Assembly (NCBI GenBank): GCA_964520525.1
Contig: CAZFNR010000001.1
Coordinates: forward strand, 124,001-188,000
Direction: 5' to 3'
Length of the DNA stretch: 64,000 bases
Source: JAJPXC01 sp964520525
GTDB taxonomy: Bacteria > Bacteroidota > Bacteroidia > Bacteroidales > Muribaculaceae
In this document: positions 1-8,477 of the stretch, one piece after another
How the letters are laid out: every line of letters starts with the position of its first letter
Numbering within the stretch: the stretch's first letter is position 1
Program-made: the position numbers and the translations under genes
The notes under the pieces: model-generated
The model's database searches: none
The model's input: only the letters and a program-made list of their open reading frames with translations
Told to the model about the DNA's origin: nothing

Positions 1-1
1 G

Positions 2-247
2 GTGCTGATGGCACCGATAGCCTTGCAAAGTGCCATCGCCTATGGAGTCAACCCGCTCCCCATGTTGTTTGCGGTCACTTTCGGCGCCTCGCTGTGTTTC
101 GCTTCCCCGTTTTCGACTCCGCCAAACGCATTGGTCATGTCAGCCGGACAATATGCATTCGTTGACTATGTCAAAGTCGGTGCGCCGCTGCAAATTGTCC
201 TCGGGATACTAATGGTCTTTGTGTTGCCGTTGTTTTTCCCGTTCTGA
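2..247 (+). CDS. SLC13-family anion permease, C-terminal fragment
   Basis: This is the C-terminal ~81 residues of an integral membrane transporter whose start lies before the window. The visible part has two hydrophobic segments around a short polar stretch containing ASPFSTPPNALV. That Pro/Thr/Asn-rich re-entrant signature and the closing VDYVKVG...LPLFFPF are typical of SLC13 (DASS) sodium:anion symporters and related TrkA-C-containing permeases. The substrate (sulfate, dicarboxylate or other) cannot be told from this fragment. The frame is open to the left edge, so coordinate 2 is not a real start. Confidence 0.7.
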   Translation: MLMAPIALQSAIAYGVNPLPMLFAVTFGASLCFASPFSTPPNALVMSAGQYAFVDYVKVGAPLQIVLGILMVFVLPLFFPF

Positions 248-335
248 TTCTGTACAGTCTCTGACTGTTTGTGCGCTATTTCCGGATTATGGTAGACCCT
301 TCCGAAAAAGTGATTCTTAACAAAAAACAATAAAA

Positions 336-369
336 TTTGCTTTTTGGTTTGGACTTATTCGTATCTTTG
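336..369 (+). promoter_or_regulatory. Promoter of aspS
   Basis: A TATCTTTG box (362-369) matches the Bacteroidota -7 consensus TAnnTTTG. A TTTG at 336-339 lies 22 nt upstream as a -33 candidate, slightly longer than the usual 19-21. The aspS ATG at 415 follows, leaving a leader of about 40 nt. Because the box lies inside the longer in-frame reading frame that opens at 337, it argues for the ATG at 415 as the true start. Confidence 0.5.
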
Positions 370-414
370 TGGTTTAATTGGCACAGGCAAAACCATAAAA
401 ACAGATATACCTCT

Positions 415-2178
415 ATGTTTAGGAGCAATACATGCGGAGAACTCCGCCTAAGCGATGCCGGCAAAGATGTCACTTTGGCCGGATGGGTTCAACGTACCCG
501 CAAGATGGGTGGCATGACGTTTGTTGACATCCGTGACCGTTACGGGCTTACGCAGGTAGTGTTTAACAACGAGACCGACGCCGCTCTGTGCGACGCCGCC
601 AACAAACTCGGGCGTGAGTATGTGGTGCAGGTAAAGGGATGCGTGGCCGAGCGCGCCAGCAAGAACCCCAATCTCCCGACGGGCGACATCGAGATAATAG
701 CCTCTGAGCTTAACGTGCTTAATCCCAGTGAGGTGCCGCCGTTCACTATCGAGGATAATACTGATGGCGGCGACGAGCTGCGCATGAAATACCGCTATCT
801 CGATTTGCGCCGTTCGGCAGTGCGCCGTAACCTTGAGTTGCGCCACCGCATGACGATGGAGGTGCGCCGGTATCTCGACTCGAAGGGGTTCCTCGAAATC
901 GAGACTCCGATGCTCGTGGGGTCGACTCCCGAGGGCGCGCGAGACTTTGTGGTCCCGTCGCGCATGAACCAGGGGCAATTTTACGCCCTGCCCCAATCGC
1001 CACAGACGCTGAAGCAGTTGCTGATGGTGTCGGGTATGGATCGCTATTTCCAAATCGTGAAGTGCTTCCGCGACGAGGACCTTCGCGCCGACCGCCAACC
1101 CGAGTTCACTCAGATTGACTGTGAGATGAGCTATGTGGAGCAAGACGATATAATCAATCTCTTTGAGGGTATGGCTAAGCACCTGTTCAAAGAATTGCGC
1201 GGCGTTGAGCTTAACGAGCCGTTCCAGCGCATGCCGTGGAGCGACGCTATGCGTCTCTATGGTAGCGACAAACCCGATTTGCGCTTCGGTATGACATTTG
1301 TCGAACTGATGGATGTGCTGAAGGGCCACGGCTTTGCGGTGTTTGACGGCGCTGCTTATATCGGCGGAATCTGCGCCAAAGGCGCGGCAAGCTACACTCG
1401 CAAGCAACTTGACCAGCTGACCGACTTTGTGAAACGTCCGCAGATTGGCGCGAAGGGTATGGTCTATGCTCGTGTCGAGGCCGACGGGACGGTGAAATCG
1501 TCGGTAGATAAATTTTACACTCAGGAGACGCTTCAACGTCTCAAAGAGGCTATGAACGCCGAGCCGGGCGACTTGATTCTGATACTCAGCGGTGACGATG
1601 CCATGAAGACGCGCAAACAGCTATGCGAGCTGCGTCTTGAGATGGGCAACCGCCTCGGTCTTAGAGATAAAGACAAATTCGCTTGCCTGTGGGTGGTCGA
1701 TTTCCCGATGTTTGAGTGGAGCGACGAGGAGCAGCGTCTGATGGCTATGCACCACCCGTTCACCCATCCCAAGGATGAGGATATCCCCTTGCTTGACACC
1801 GACCCCGCCGCAGTGCGCGCCGATGCTTATGACATGGTGGTTAACGGCGTTGAGGTAGGCGGCGGTTCAATCCGTATCCACGACAGCAAGCTGCAGGCCA
1901 AGATGTTTGAAATTCTCGGTTTCACACCCGAAAAAGCACAGGAACAGTTTGGATTCCTGATGAACGCGTTCAAGTTTGGCGCGCCTCCTCACGGCGGTCT
2001 CGCATATGGGCTCGACCGCTGGGTGTCGCTTTTTGCCGGGCTTGACAGTATCCGCGACTGCATCGCATTCCCGAAAAACAACAGTGGCCGTGATGTGATG
2101 CTCGACGCACCCGCGCCGCTCGACCAGAAACAGCTCGACGAGCTTTCTCTCGCTGTTGTGGCTGAAGGAAAAGAATAA
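415..2178 (+). CDS. aspS: Aspartate--tRNA ligase
   Basis: Class IIb aminoacyl-tRNA synthetase that charges tRNA-Asp in the cytoplasm. The protein of 587 aa has the usual bacterial length. An N-terminal OB-fold anticodon-binding domain (roughly residues 1-110, with VTLAGWVQRTRKMGG) is followed by the class II core. Motif 2 is seen as FRDEDLRADRQPEFTQID, the bacterial GAD-type insertion occupies about residues 280-420, and motif 3 is GLAYGLDRW near the C terminus. The ATG at 415 is chosen over the upstream TTG at 337 because the protein then begins with the usual MFRSNTCGEL and a promoter box lies between the two. Nif3-like 2196-2981 follows after 17 nt, so the genes are probably cotranscribed. 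Confidence 0.97.
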   Translation: MFRSNTCGELRLSDAGKDVTLAGWVQRTRKMGGMTFVDIRDRYGLTQVVFNNETDAALCDAANKLGREYVVQVKGCVAERASKNPNLPTGDIEIIASELNVLNPSEVPPFTIEDNTDGGDELRMKYRYLDLRRSAVRRNLELRHRMTMEVRRYLDSKGFLEIETPMLVGSTPEGARDFVVPSRMNQGQFYALPQSPQTLKQLLMVSGMDRYFQIVKCFRDEDLRADRQPEFTQIDCEMSYVEQDDIINLFEGMAKHLFKELRGVELNEPFQRMPWSDAMRLYGSDKPDLRFGMTFVELMDVLKGHGFAVFDGAAYIGGICAKGAASYTRKQLDQLTDFVKRPQIGAKGMVYARVEADGTVKSSVDKFYTQETLQRLKEAMNAEPGDLILILSGDDAMKTRKQLCELRLEMGNRLGLRDKDKFACLWVVDFPMFEWSDEEQRLMAMHHPFTHPKDEDIPLLDTDPAAVRADAYDMVVNGVEVGGGSIRIHDSKLQAKMFEILGFTPEKAQEQFGFLMNAFKFGAPPHGGLAYGLDRWVSLFAGLDSIRDCIAFPKNNSGRDVMLDAPAPLDQKQLDELSLAVVAEGKE

Positions 2179-2195
2179 TCGGTGGGTATATATAG

Positions 2196-2981
2196 ATGAA
2201 AGTTGGAGATATAATCGACGCGATAGAGGCTGTGGCTCCCCCCTCGCTGCAAGAGGGGTGGGACAACACCGGCCTGCTTGTGGGGCACCGCGACGCCGAT
2301 TGCCGCGGCGTGATGCTCTGTGTCGATGTGACGCCCGAGATTATCCTTGAAGCGTTGGAGGCGGGTTGCGATATGATTGTATCGCACCATCCTCTGATAT
2401 TCAAGGGACTTAAGCGGCTTAACGGCGATGGTCGCGTGGAACGCTCGGTCGAACTCGCCGTAAAGAGTGGCGTTGCCGTCTATTGCTGCCACACCTCTAT
2501 CGACAACGCCCCCGGCGGCGTGTCGTGGGTGATGGCAAATCGCCTCGGTGCGGATGGGTGCGAAGTGTTGTCGCCTCAGGCGGGAAGTGCCGGCGATACG
2601 GGCCTCGGAGTTGTCGGCTGTTTTAGCGAGCCGTTGACCGCAACCAATTTTGTGGAACGGGTCAAGCGTTCGTTCGGCTCGCCTGTGGCTCGTTGCTCCC
2701 GTTGTCCCGGGGGTGGGATAACACGAGTGGCGATGTGCGGAGGTTCGGGCTCTGAGTTTATCGCTGACGCTGTAGCGGCAGGAGCGCAAGCCTATGTCAC
2801 ATCCGATACCCGCTATCATGATTTTGTCGATTACGGAGAGAAAATTTTCATAGTCGATATAGGCCATTTTGAAAGCGAGGAGTGTACAAAAGAAATTTTT
2901 TATCAAATTATTACGGAAAAATTTCCTAACTTTGCAGTCTGTTATTCAGTTATAGAAACTAATCCAATTAGCTATTTATAG
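2196..2981 (+). CDS. Nif3-like dinuclear metal center protein
   Basis: Member of the Nif3/YqfO (GTP cyclohydrolase I type 2) family, hexameric proteins with a two-metal site. The molecular role is poorly defined. The family signature is visible: GWDNTGLLVG near residue 22, the metal-binding SHHPLIFKG near residue 67, CCHTSIDNAPGGV near residue 95, and the C-terminal GHFESE motif with a His and Glu that normally complete the site. At 261 aa it is the short form without the central PII-like insertion. It sits 17 nt after aspS and 4 nt before a zinc-ribbon protein. Nif3 beside this zinc-ribbon family is a common bacterial pairing, which suggests a shared but unknown function. Confidence 0.9.
   Translation: MKVGDIIDAIEAVAPPSLQEGWDNTGLLVGHRDADCRGVMLCVDVTPEIILEALEAGCDMIVSHHPLIFKGLKRLNGDGRVERSVELAVKSGVAVYCCHTSIDNAPGGVSWVMANRLGADGCEVLSPQAGSAGDTGLGVVGCFSEPLTATNFVERVKRSFGSPVARCSRCPGGGITRVAMCGGSGSEFIADAVAAGAQAYVTSDTRYHDFVDYGEKIFIVDIGHFESEECTKEIFYQIITEKFPNFAVCYSVIETNPISYL
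2927..2934 (+). promoter_or_regulatory. Possible internal promoter (-7 box) for the zinc-ribbon gene
   Basis: TAACTTTG matches TAnnTTTG and lies inside the 3' end of the Nif3-like gene, 51 nt before the next ATG. No clear TTTG is present at the -33 position, so this is only a candidate. Confidence 0.3.
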
Positions 2982-2985
2982 ACAT

Positions 2986-3756
2986 ATGGCTACCGATAAA
3001 ACCAAAACCGACCAGAATCTCTCAGTGGAGCAACGCTTGAAATCGCTCTACAAGCTGCAAACAATTTTGACCGAGATAGACCGCATCAAGACTATCCGCG
3101 GTGAGTTGCCGCTCGAAGTCAAAGACTTGGAAGACAGCATCGAGGGTCTTCACACTCGCATAGATAACTATAAGCGCGAAATTGAAGAGCTGAATGGGAA
3201 GATGGTGGCAGAAAAGGAGAAAATCAATAAGTCCCAGTCGCTTATCGAGCGTTATCGCGAACAGCTCGACAACGTGCGTAACAACCGCGAGTTTGACCTC
3301 TTGAGCAAAGAAATCGAGTTCCAGACCCTCGAGATTGAGCTTAGCGAGAAGCATCTCAACGAGTTCTCCCGCATGATTGAAGCCAAAACCAACGAAATTA
3401 AGGCCACTGAAGAAACCCTCGGCGACCGCGAGCATATCTTGTCGGAGAAAAAAGAGGAACTTGAAGAAATCGTATCCGAAACCCGTCAGGATGAGGAGCG
3501 TCTGCGTCAAGAGGCTAAAGATTTGGAGCCTAATGTCGACAGCCGCACCCTCGCTGCGTTCAAGCGCATACGCAAGAATGCGCGCAACGGCCTCGGCATA
3601 GTCTACATTCAGCGTAACGCCTGCGGAGGTTGCTTCAATCGCATCCCGCCGCAGAAGCAGCTTGAAATCAAAATGCACAAGAAAATCATCGTTTGCGAGT
3701 ATTGCGGTCGCATTATGATTGACCCCGCTCTTGCAGGCGTTGAGGAAAATGCCTAA
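2986..3756 (+). CDS. Coiled-coil protein with C4 zinc ribbon (DUF164 family)
   Basis: A 256-aa protein made of a long, strongly charged coiled coil (about residues 10-195) and a C-terminal zinc ribbon. The zinc ligands are C213/C216 and C237/C240. This is the layout of the C4-type zinc ribbon (CdsZ/DUF164) family, whose members are often next to Nif3. The biochemical role is not established; nucleic-acid or tRNA-linked functions have been suggested for relatives. It starts 4 nt after the Nif3-like stop codon and is followed by an intrinsic terminator at 3808-3841, so it closes the aspS transcription unit. Confidence 0.9.
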   Translation: MATDKTKTDQNLSVEQRLKSLYKLQTILTEIDRIKTIRGELPLEVKDLEDSIEGLHTRIDNYKREIEELNGKMVAEKEKINKSQSLIERYREQLDNVRNNREFDLLSKEIEFQTLEIELSEKHLNEFSRMIEAKTNEIKATEETLGDREHILSEKKEELEEIVSETRQDEERLRQEAKDLEPNVDSRTLAAFKRIRKNARNGLGIVYIQRNACGGCFNRIPPQKQLEIKMHKKIIVCEYCGRIMIDPALAGVEENA

Positions 3757-3807
3757 CCGTCAGTCCCCGCTTGACATCGGCTGTGGACACAGCCGTTACT
3801 GAATAGA

Positions 3808-3841
3808 AGAGGCCCCGATTTACGCGGGGGCTCTTTTTTTT
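3808..3841 (+). terminator. Rho-independent terminator after the zinc-ribbon gene
   Basis: A 10-bp GC-rich stem with one mismatch (arms 3808-3817 and 3825-3834, 7-nt loop) is followed by an unbroken run of eight T at 3834-3841. It ends the aspS-Nif3-zinc-ribbon unit. Confidence 0.85.
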
Positions 3842-3872
3842 GCGCAAAAACTTAGATTTTGCGCAAAAAAAA
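3834..3872. repeat. 16-bp inverted repeat built from two TTTTGCGCAAAA palindromes
   Basis: Arms at 3834-3849 and 3857-3872 are perfect reverse complements, each carrying the self-palindromic core TTTTGCGCAAAA, separated by 7 nt. The left arm begins with the T-tract of the preceding terminator. The right arm lies about 35 nt before the -7 box of the serine palmitoyltransferase promoter. It could be an operator with two identical half-sites or an AT-rich cruciform. Confidence 0.7.
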
Positions 3873-3908
3873 GTGTTGTGAAAGAGATGATATTTCCACA
3901 AAAAACGC

Positions 3909-3916
3909 TAAATTTG
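3909..3916 (+). promoter_or_regulatory. -7 box of the serine palmitoyltransferase promoter
   Basis: TAAATTTG matches TAnnTTTG; no convincing TTTG was found at the right distance upstream. The gene starts at 3988, so the leader would be about 65 nt. Confidence 0.4.
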
Positions 3917-3987
3917 CAGCCTGTTTAAAGCTATCGTATAGCGGCAAACAGATAGTTAATTACTAAGCTATTATTATCACGTTAACT

Positions 3988-5175
3988 ATGACGCTCTTAC
4001 AAGCAAAACTGTCAAATTATACCACGCCTCAAGAGGCAAAGGCGGCAGGTATCTATCCCTATTTCAGAGCTATCTCAAGCGAGCAAGACCCTGAAGTTGT
4101 CATCAACGGGAAAAAGGTGTTGATGTTTGGCTCTAATTGCTACACCGGTCTTGTCAATGACCCGCGTATCAAAGAAGCTGCCATCGAGGCAACAAAAAAA
4201 TACGGAACAGGATGTGCCGGCTCGCCGTTTCTCAACGGAACGCTTGATTTGCACAAAAAACTTGAGGCGCGTCTGGCCGAGTATATCGGTAAAGAGGACG
4301 TGATGATTTATTCCACCGGCTTTGAGGTTAACCTCGGAGTGGTATCATGTCTCACCGGTCGCGAGGACTATATAGTATGGGACGAACAAGACCACGCTTC
4401 GATTATCGAAGGCCGCCGTCTGTCGTTCTCGCAGCAGTTGAAGTATCGTCACAACGATATGGAATCACTTGAAAAGCAATTGCAACGCTGTGACCCCGAC
4501 AAGGTGAAACTGATTGTGACCGACGGCGTGTTCTCGATGGAAGGGGATGTAGCCAATCTTCCTGAAATCGTGCGTCTTGCCAAGAAATACAACGCCAGCG
4601 TGATGGTCGATGAAGCCCATGGTATCGGGGTGTTCGGCCGCGGCGGCCGCGGCACTTGCGACCACTTTGGTGTTAGAGACGACGTGGAGTTGATTATGGG
4701 CACGTTCTCAAAATCGTTCGCTTCGCTCGGTGGTTTTATCGCAACCAACAAAGAGATTACCAACTACCTCCGTCACCACTCGCGTTCCTATATCTTCACG
4801 GCAAGCATCACCCCGGCATCGACCGCGGCGGCTCTCGCAGCTCTCGAAATCATGGAGAAGGAGCCGGACCGCCAGGAGAAACTTTGGGAAGTGACACGTT
4901 ATGCCCTCGACGGATTCCGCAACATGGGCTGTGAAATCGGCAACACTTCAACTCCGATTATCCCTCTGTTTATCCGCGACAACAACAAGACATTCGCAAT
5001 CACCCGCGACTTGCTCAATGAGGGTATCTTTGTTAATCCCGTGGTGTCGCCGGCTGTTGCCCCCCATGACACGCTCATAAGATTCTCGCTGATGGCCACC
5101 CATACCAAAGAGCAGGTGACCACGGCTCTCGAAAAGATTCAAAAAGTGTTCCGCGCCTATGACCTCATCCCGTGA
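3988..5175 (+). CDS. spt: Serine palmitoyltransferase (alpha-oxoamine synthase)
   Basis: PLP enzyme of the alpha-oxoamine synthase family that condenses L-serine with an acyl-CoA to give 3-ketosphinganine, the first step of sphingolipid synthesis, for which gut Bacteroidales are known. The protein (395 aa) has the family landmarks: GSNCYTGL near residue 50, GTGCAGSPFLNGT near 75, VDEAHGIGVFG near 207 and the PLP lysine K242 in TFSKSFASLGG. The N-terminal QEAKAAGIYPYFR is typical of the Bacteroidota Spt group rather than of Kbl or BioF. The homologous 2-amino-3-ketobutyrate ligase is the main alternative. It stands alone between a terminator and ptb. Confidence 0.88.
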   Translation: MTLLQAKLSNYTTPQEAKAAGIYPYFRAISSEQDPEVVINGKKVLMFGSNCYTGLVNDPRIKEAAIEATKKYGTGCAGSPFLNGTLDLHKKLEARLAEYIGKEDVMIYSTGFEVNLGVVSCLTGREDYIVWDEQDHASIIEGRRLSFSQQLKYRHNDMESLEKQLQRCDPDKVKLIVTDGVFSMEGDVANLPEIVRLAKKYNASVMVDEAHGIGVFGRGGRGTCDHFGVRDDVELIMGTFSKSFASLGGFIATNKEITNYLRHHSRSYIFTASITPASTAAALAALEIMEKEPDRQEKLWEVTRYALDGFRNMGCEIGNTSTPIIPLFIRDNNKTFAITRDLLNEGIFVNPVVSPAVAPHDTLIRFSLMATHTKEQVTTALEKIQKVFRAYDLIP

Positions 5176-5341
5176 TTGTGGGCGATAGGATAGAAACGAA
5201 ATAGAAAGGAAACGGGGGCAGGCCGCCAATAACGGTTATGTTCCCGTTACCTCTCTTTTTGACGCAGGGCCATTACTCGCTACTTACCCATAAGGTAGGA
5301 AGGACGGGATATAATACAAAATCATAACCTGAAAAGTAGCC

Positions 5342-6247
5342 ATGAGACAAATCAAGAATTTTGACAGCTTGACCGCCCATTTGAAAGGGCTGAAACCCGC
5401 TAAGCGTGTGGTCGCCGTTTGGCCAAGTGATAAAAACACCGAGGAGGCCATTAGCCGCGTCTTGCGCGAGGGGTGGGCCGATTTCATTCTTGTCGGTCCG
5501 TCAGATATTCTCGATAGATTCTTGTCGTTGAAGCAATATGCCGACCGTTTATCGGTGGTCGGGGTGGCTGATTGCGACGAGGCAGCCCGCGAGGCTGTCA
5601 AAATAGTGAGAGCCGGCGGCGCCGACGTGGTGATGAAGGGCTTGATAAATACCGATAACCTGCTGCACGCCGTGCTTAACAAGGAAACGGGGCTTTTGCC
5701 GAAAGGGAAGGTGCTGACTCACCTGACAGTCATGCAGGGCGGCAGCTATGGCAAATTCCTGTTTTTTTCTGATGCGGCAGTGATACCCTCGCCGACTTTC
5801 GACCAACGTGTCGCCATGGTTAGCTATGCTGTCGAGTCTTGCCGCGCGTTCGGCGTTGAACGTCCGCGTGTAGCTTTGGTTCATTACAGTGAAAAAATCA
5901 ATCCCAAGTCCCCCGTAACAATGGAATATGCCGAAATCAAGGGGCTTGCTGCCGCGGGTGAGTTTGGCGACGCTGTCATCGACGGCCCTATGGATATCAA
6001 GACCGCCTGTGATGCCGAGTCGGCCAAAATAAAGGGAATCGCGTCGCCGATAGAGGGTCAAGCCGACGCGTTGATATTCCCCGACCTTGAAGCGGCAAAT
6101 GTTTTCTACAAGACGATGACACTGTTTTGCCATGCTGACAATGCCGGGGTGCTACGCGGCCCTATCGCCCCGGTGGTGTTGCCGTCGCGCAGCGACAGCG
6201 CGATTTCCAAGTATTATTCTTTGGCCGTAGCCTGTTTAATCAGCTGA
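5342..6247 (+). CDS. ptb: Phosphate butyryltransferase
   Basis: Phosphotransacylase of the PTA/PTB family (301 aa) that swaps CoA for phosphate on butyryl-CoA or a short branched acyl-CoA, in the cytoplasm. The family motif VMKGLINTDNLL lies near residue 99, with KINPKSPVTMEYAEI around residue 184 and a C-terminal GPIAPVVLPSRSDS substrate loop. The kinase gene starts 10 nt downstream, so the two make a ptb-buk operon that converts acyl-CoA to the free acid with one ATP gained. No butyryl-CoA synthesis genes are in the window. The natural substrate could therefore be isobutyryl- or isovaleryl-CoA from amino acids. Confidence 0.92.
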   Translation: MRQIKNFDSLTAHLKGLKPAKRVVAVWPSDKNTEEAISRVLREGWADFILVGPSDILDRFLSLKQYADRLSVVGVADCDEAAREAVKIVRAGGADVVMKGLINTDNLLHAVLNKETGLLPKGKVLTHLTVMQGGSYGKFLFFSDAAVIPSPTFDQRVAMVSYAVESCRAFGVERPRVALVHYSEKINPKSPVTMEYAEIKGLAAAGEFGDAVIDGPMDIKTACDAESAKIKGIASPIEGQADALIFPDLEAANVFYKTMTLFCHADNAGVLRGPIAPVVLPSRSDSAISKYYSLAVACLIS

Positions 6248-6257
6248 TATAGAAAAG

Positions 6258-7325
6258 ATGAGAGTACTGACCATAAATCCCGGCTCGACATCTACCAAAA
6301 TCGCCGTCTATGATGAATCGAGTCGACTGTTTGTTTCCAACATAAAGCACGATGTAGAGGATTTGGCTCATTTCGGCAATGTTAACGACCAGTTTGAATT
6401 TCGGCGGAATCTCGTGGTTAAAACCTTGCGAGAAAATGGTTTTGAACTTGACTTTGATGCCGTTGTGGGTCGCGGCGGCCTTTTAAAGCCCATACCCGGG
6501 GGTGTCTATGAGATAAACGGCGTGATGCTCGGCGAGATGGAGCACCCTTTGAGGCAGCACGCATGTAACTTGGGTTGCCTGATTGCGAGTGATATAGCCG
6601 CCGGTATTCCGGGCTGCCGGGCTTTGATTGCCGATCCGGGTGTTGTAGACGAGCTTGACGACGTGGCCAGGATTACCGGGTCGCCAATGATGCCGCGCAT
6701 AACCACATGGCACGCTCTCAACCAAAGGGCAATCGGGCGTCGTCATGCCTCGGCGCTGAATGACGGCCGCCGGTATGAAGATTTGAATTTGATTATATGT
6801 CATCTTGGCGGCGGTATATCAATCGGGGCGCACCTAAAGGGGCGTTGCGTCGATGTCAACAATGCGCTCGACGGCGATGGCCCGTTCTCACCCGAGCGTG
6901 CGGGGACACTACCTGCCGGGTCGCTCATAGATCTCTGTTATTCCGGTCGTTACACCGTTGATGAACTTAAAAAGCGAATCAGCGGTAAAGCGGGTCTCGC
7001 AGCCCACCTCGGCACTACCGACGTGCAAGCTGTGGTCAAGGCCATAGAGTCGGGCGATACAAAGGCTAAGCTGGTGCTTGATGCCATGAACTATCAGATA
7101 GCCAAGTCGATAGGTGGCGCGGCGGTCGCGTTGCGCGGTGAGGTGGATGGTATCTTGCTGACCGGAGGAATCGCTTATTCGGAGTATGTGACATCTCATG
7201 TGAAGGCACTTGTGGGATTTATCGCTCCTGTTTATGTCTATCCGGGTGAAGATGAGATGCTTGCGCTTGCGTTGAATGGCATCGCCGCACTGAAAGGGGA
7301 GATTCCAATCAAGGAATATCGTTAA
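6258..7325 (+). CDS. buk: Butyrate kinase
   Basis: ASKHA-fold acetate/butyrate kinase family member (355 aa) that makes ATP from butyryl phosphate (or a branched-chain analogue) and ADP. The N-terminal phosphate loop INPGSTSTKIAVY (residues 5-17) is intact. GRGGLLKPIPGGVY near residue 71 and HLGGGISIGAH near 181 follow, with the distal adenosine motif GGIAYSE near 301. It lies 10 nt after ptb in the same direction and is almost certainly cotranscribed with it. Confidence 0.95.
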   Translation: MRVLTINPGSTSTKIAVYDESSRLFVSNIKHDVEDLAHFGNVNDQFEFRRNLVVKTLRENGFELDFDAVVGRGGLLKPIPGGVYEINGVMLGEMEHPLRQHACNLGCLIASDIAAGIPGCRALIADPGVVDELDDVARITGSPMMPRITTWHALNQRAIGRRHASALNDGRRYEDLNLIICHLGGGISIGAHLKGRCVDVNNALDGDGPFSPERAGTLPAGSLIDLCYSGRYTVDELKKRISGKAGLAAHLGTTDVQAVVKAIESGDTKAKLVLDAMNYQIAKSIGGAAVALRGEVDGILLTGGIAYSEYVTSHVKALVGFIAPVYVYPGEDEMLALALNGIAALKGEIPIKEYR

Positions 7326-7478
7326 TTTATACATGAACGCTGCTTGACGTATTTAAATTGATGTCGAATTTCGTTGGGCTTTCGGGGGAAATGTGTTGGC
7401 ATTTTTGATGTTTTTTTCAGTGGAAGAGGGCTTTTTGGGAAATAATAGTTATCTTCGTGTATCGTAATCGTCGCAACT

Positions 7479-8477
7479 ATGAAAATCGGAGAATTAGATC
7501 TTGGTTTGAAGCCGGTGATGCTCGCGCCGATGGAGGATGTCACCGACCCCTCGTTTCGCCTTATATGCAAGGAGCAAGGGGCCGATATGGTCTACACTGA
7601 ATTTGTGTCGGCCGATGCTCTTATCCGCGATATTCCGGCTACTACTCGAAAATTGATGATAGATGCGCGAGAACGCCCGACAGCCATACAAATTTATGGC
7701 CGAGAGTCAGGCCCGATGGTCGAGGCCGCGAAGATTGTCGAGGGAGCCCGCCCCGATATCATAGATATAAATTTCGGTTGTCCGGTGAAGAAGGTTGCCG
7801 GAAAGGGTGCCGGTGCCGGTATGCTCCGCGATATACCCAAGATGCTTGAGATAACAACATCTGTGGTGAAAGCGGTGAGCCTTCCGGTGACTGTCAAGAC
7901 ACGATTGGGGTGGGACCATGATAGCCGTGTGATAGTCGAGCTTGCCGAAAAGCTTCAGGATTGCGGCATAAAGGCTTTGACGGTGCATGGGCGCACGAGA
8001 GCCCAGATGTATACCGGTGAGGCTGATTGGGAGATGATAGCGAGGGTTAAGGAAAACCCGCGTCTGACCATCCCGGTCATAGGCAACGGCGACATAACCA
8101 CCCCGGAGAAAGCGGTAGAGGCTTTTGACCGCTATGGAGTGGATGGAGTCATGGTGGGTAGAGCGTCGATAGGCGCGCCATGGATTTTCCGCGAGATGAA
8201 GACTATGGTGTCTACGGGTTTCAAGGGTGAGGAACTGTCGCCCGGGGAAAAATTCGCGCTGCTGCGCCGTCAGATTACCGAAAGTATAAATCGCATCGAT
8301 GAGTACCGCGGCATTCTCCATATCCGCCGCCATCTTGCCGCATCGCCCTTGTTCAAGGGGATTCCGCATTTCAGGGAGACGCGTATCGAGATGCTGAGGG
8401 CGTCGACCTATGCCCAGCTCGACGACGTGTTGCGACGTATTGAAGAAATGATAATTAAAAACAACGAGATATTATGA
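7479..8477 (+). CDS. dusB: tRNA-dihydrouridine synthase
   Basis: FMN-dependent enzyme that reduces specific uridines in the tRNA D-loop. The 332-aa protein begins with the TIM-barrel signature LAPMEDVTDPSFR. The catalytic cysteine is C101 in NFGCPVKKV, followed by GKGAGAGML. FMN/phosphate-binding segments VKTRLGW, LTVHGRTR and GNGDITT are in the expected order. The subgroup (DusB) is inferred from overall similarity. The stop codon overlaps the start of the next gene by 4 nt (ATGA), so the GIN-domain gene is translationally coupled to it. Confidence 0.93.
   Translation: MKIGELDLGLKPVMLAPMEDVTDPSFRLICKEQGADMVYTEFVSADALIRDIPATTRKLMIDARERPTAIQIYGRESGPMVEAAKIVEGARPDIIDINFGCPVKKVAGKGAGAGMLRDIPKMLEITTSVVKAVSLPVTVKTRLGWDHDSRVIVELAEKLQDCGIKALTVHGRTRAQMYTGEADWEMIARVKENPRLTIPVIGNGDITTPEKAVEAFDRYGVDGVMVGRASIGAPWIFREMKTMVSTGFKGEELSPGEKFALLRRQITESINRIDEYRGILHIRRHLAASPLFKGIPHFRETRIEMLRASTYAQLDDVLRRIEEMIIKNNEIL

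Noticed and set aside
448..1536. A 362-aa open frame on the minus strand inside aspS
   Set aside because: It lies wholly antisense to a well-conserved gene, has no recognisable domain and is His/Leu/Arg-biased, as expected for a mirror frame in GC-rich coding sequence.
5230..5260. Terminator after spt
   Set aside because: Only a 6-bp stem with an 8-nt loop before a CT-rich tract; too weak to list as a feature.
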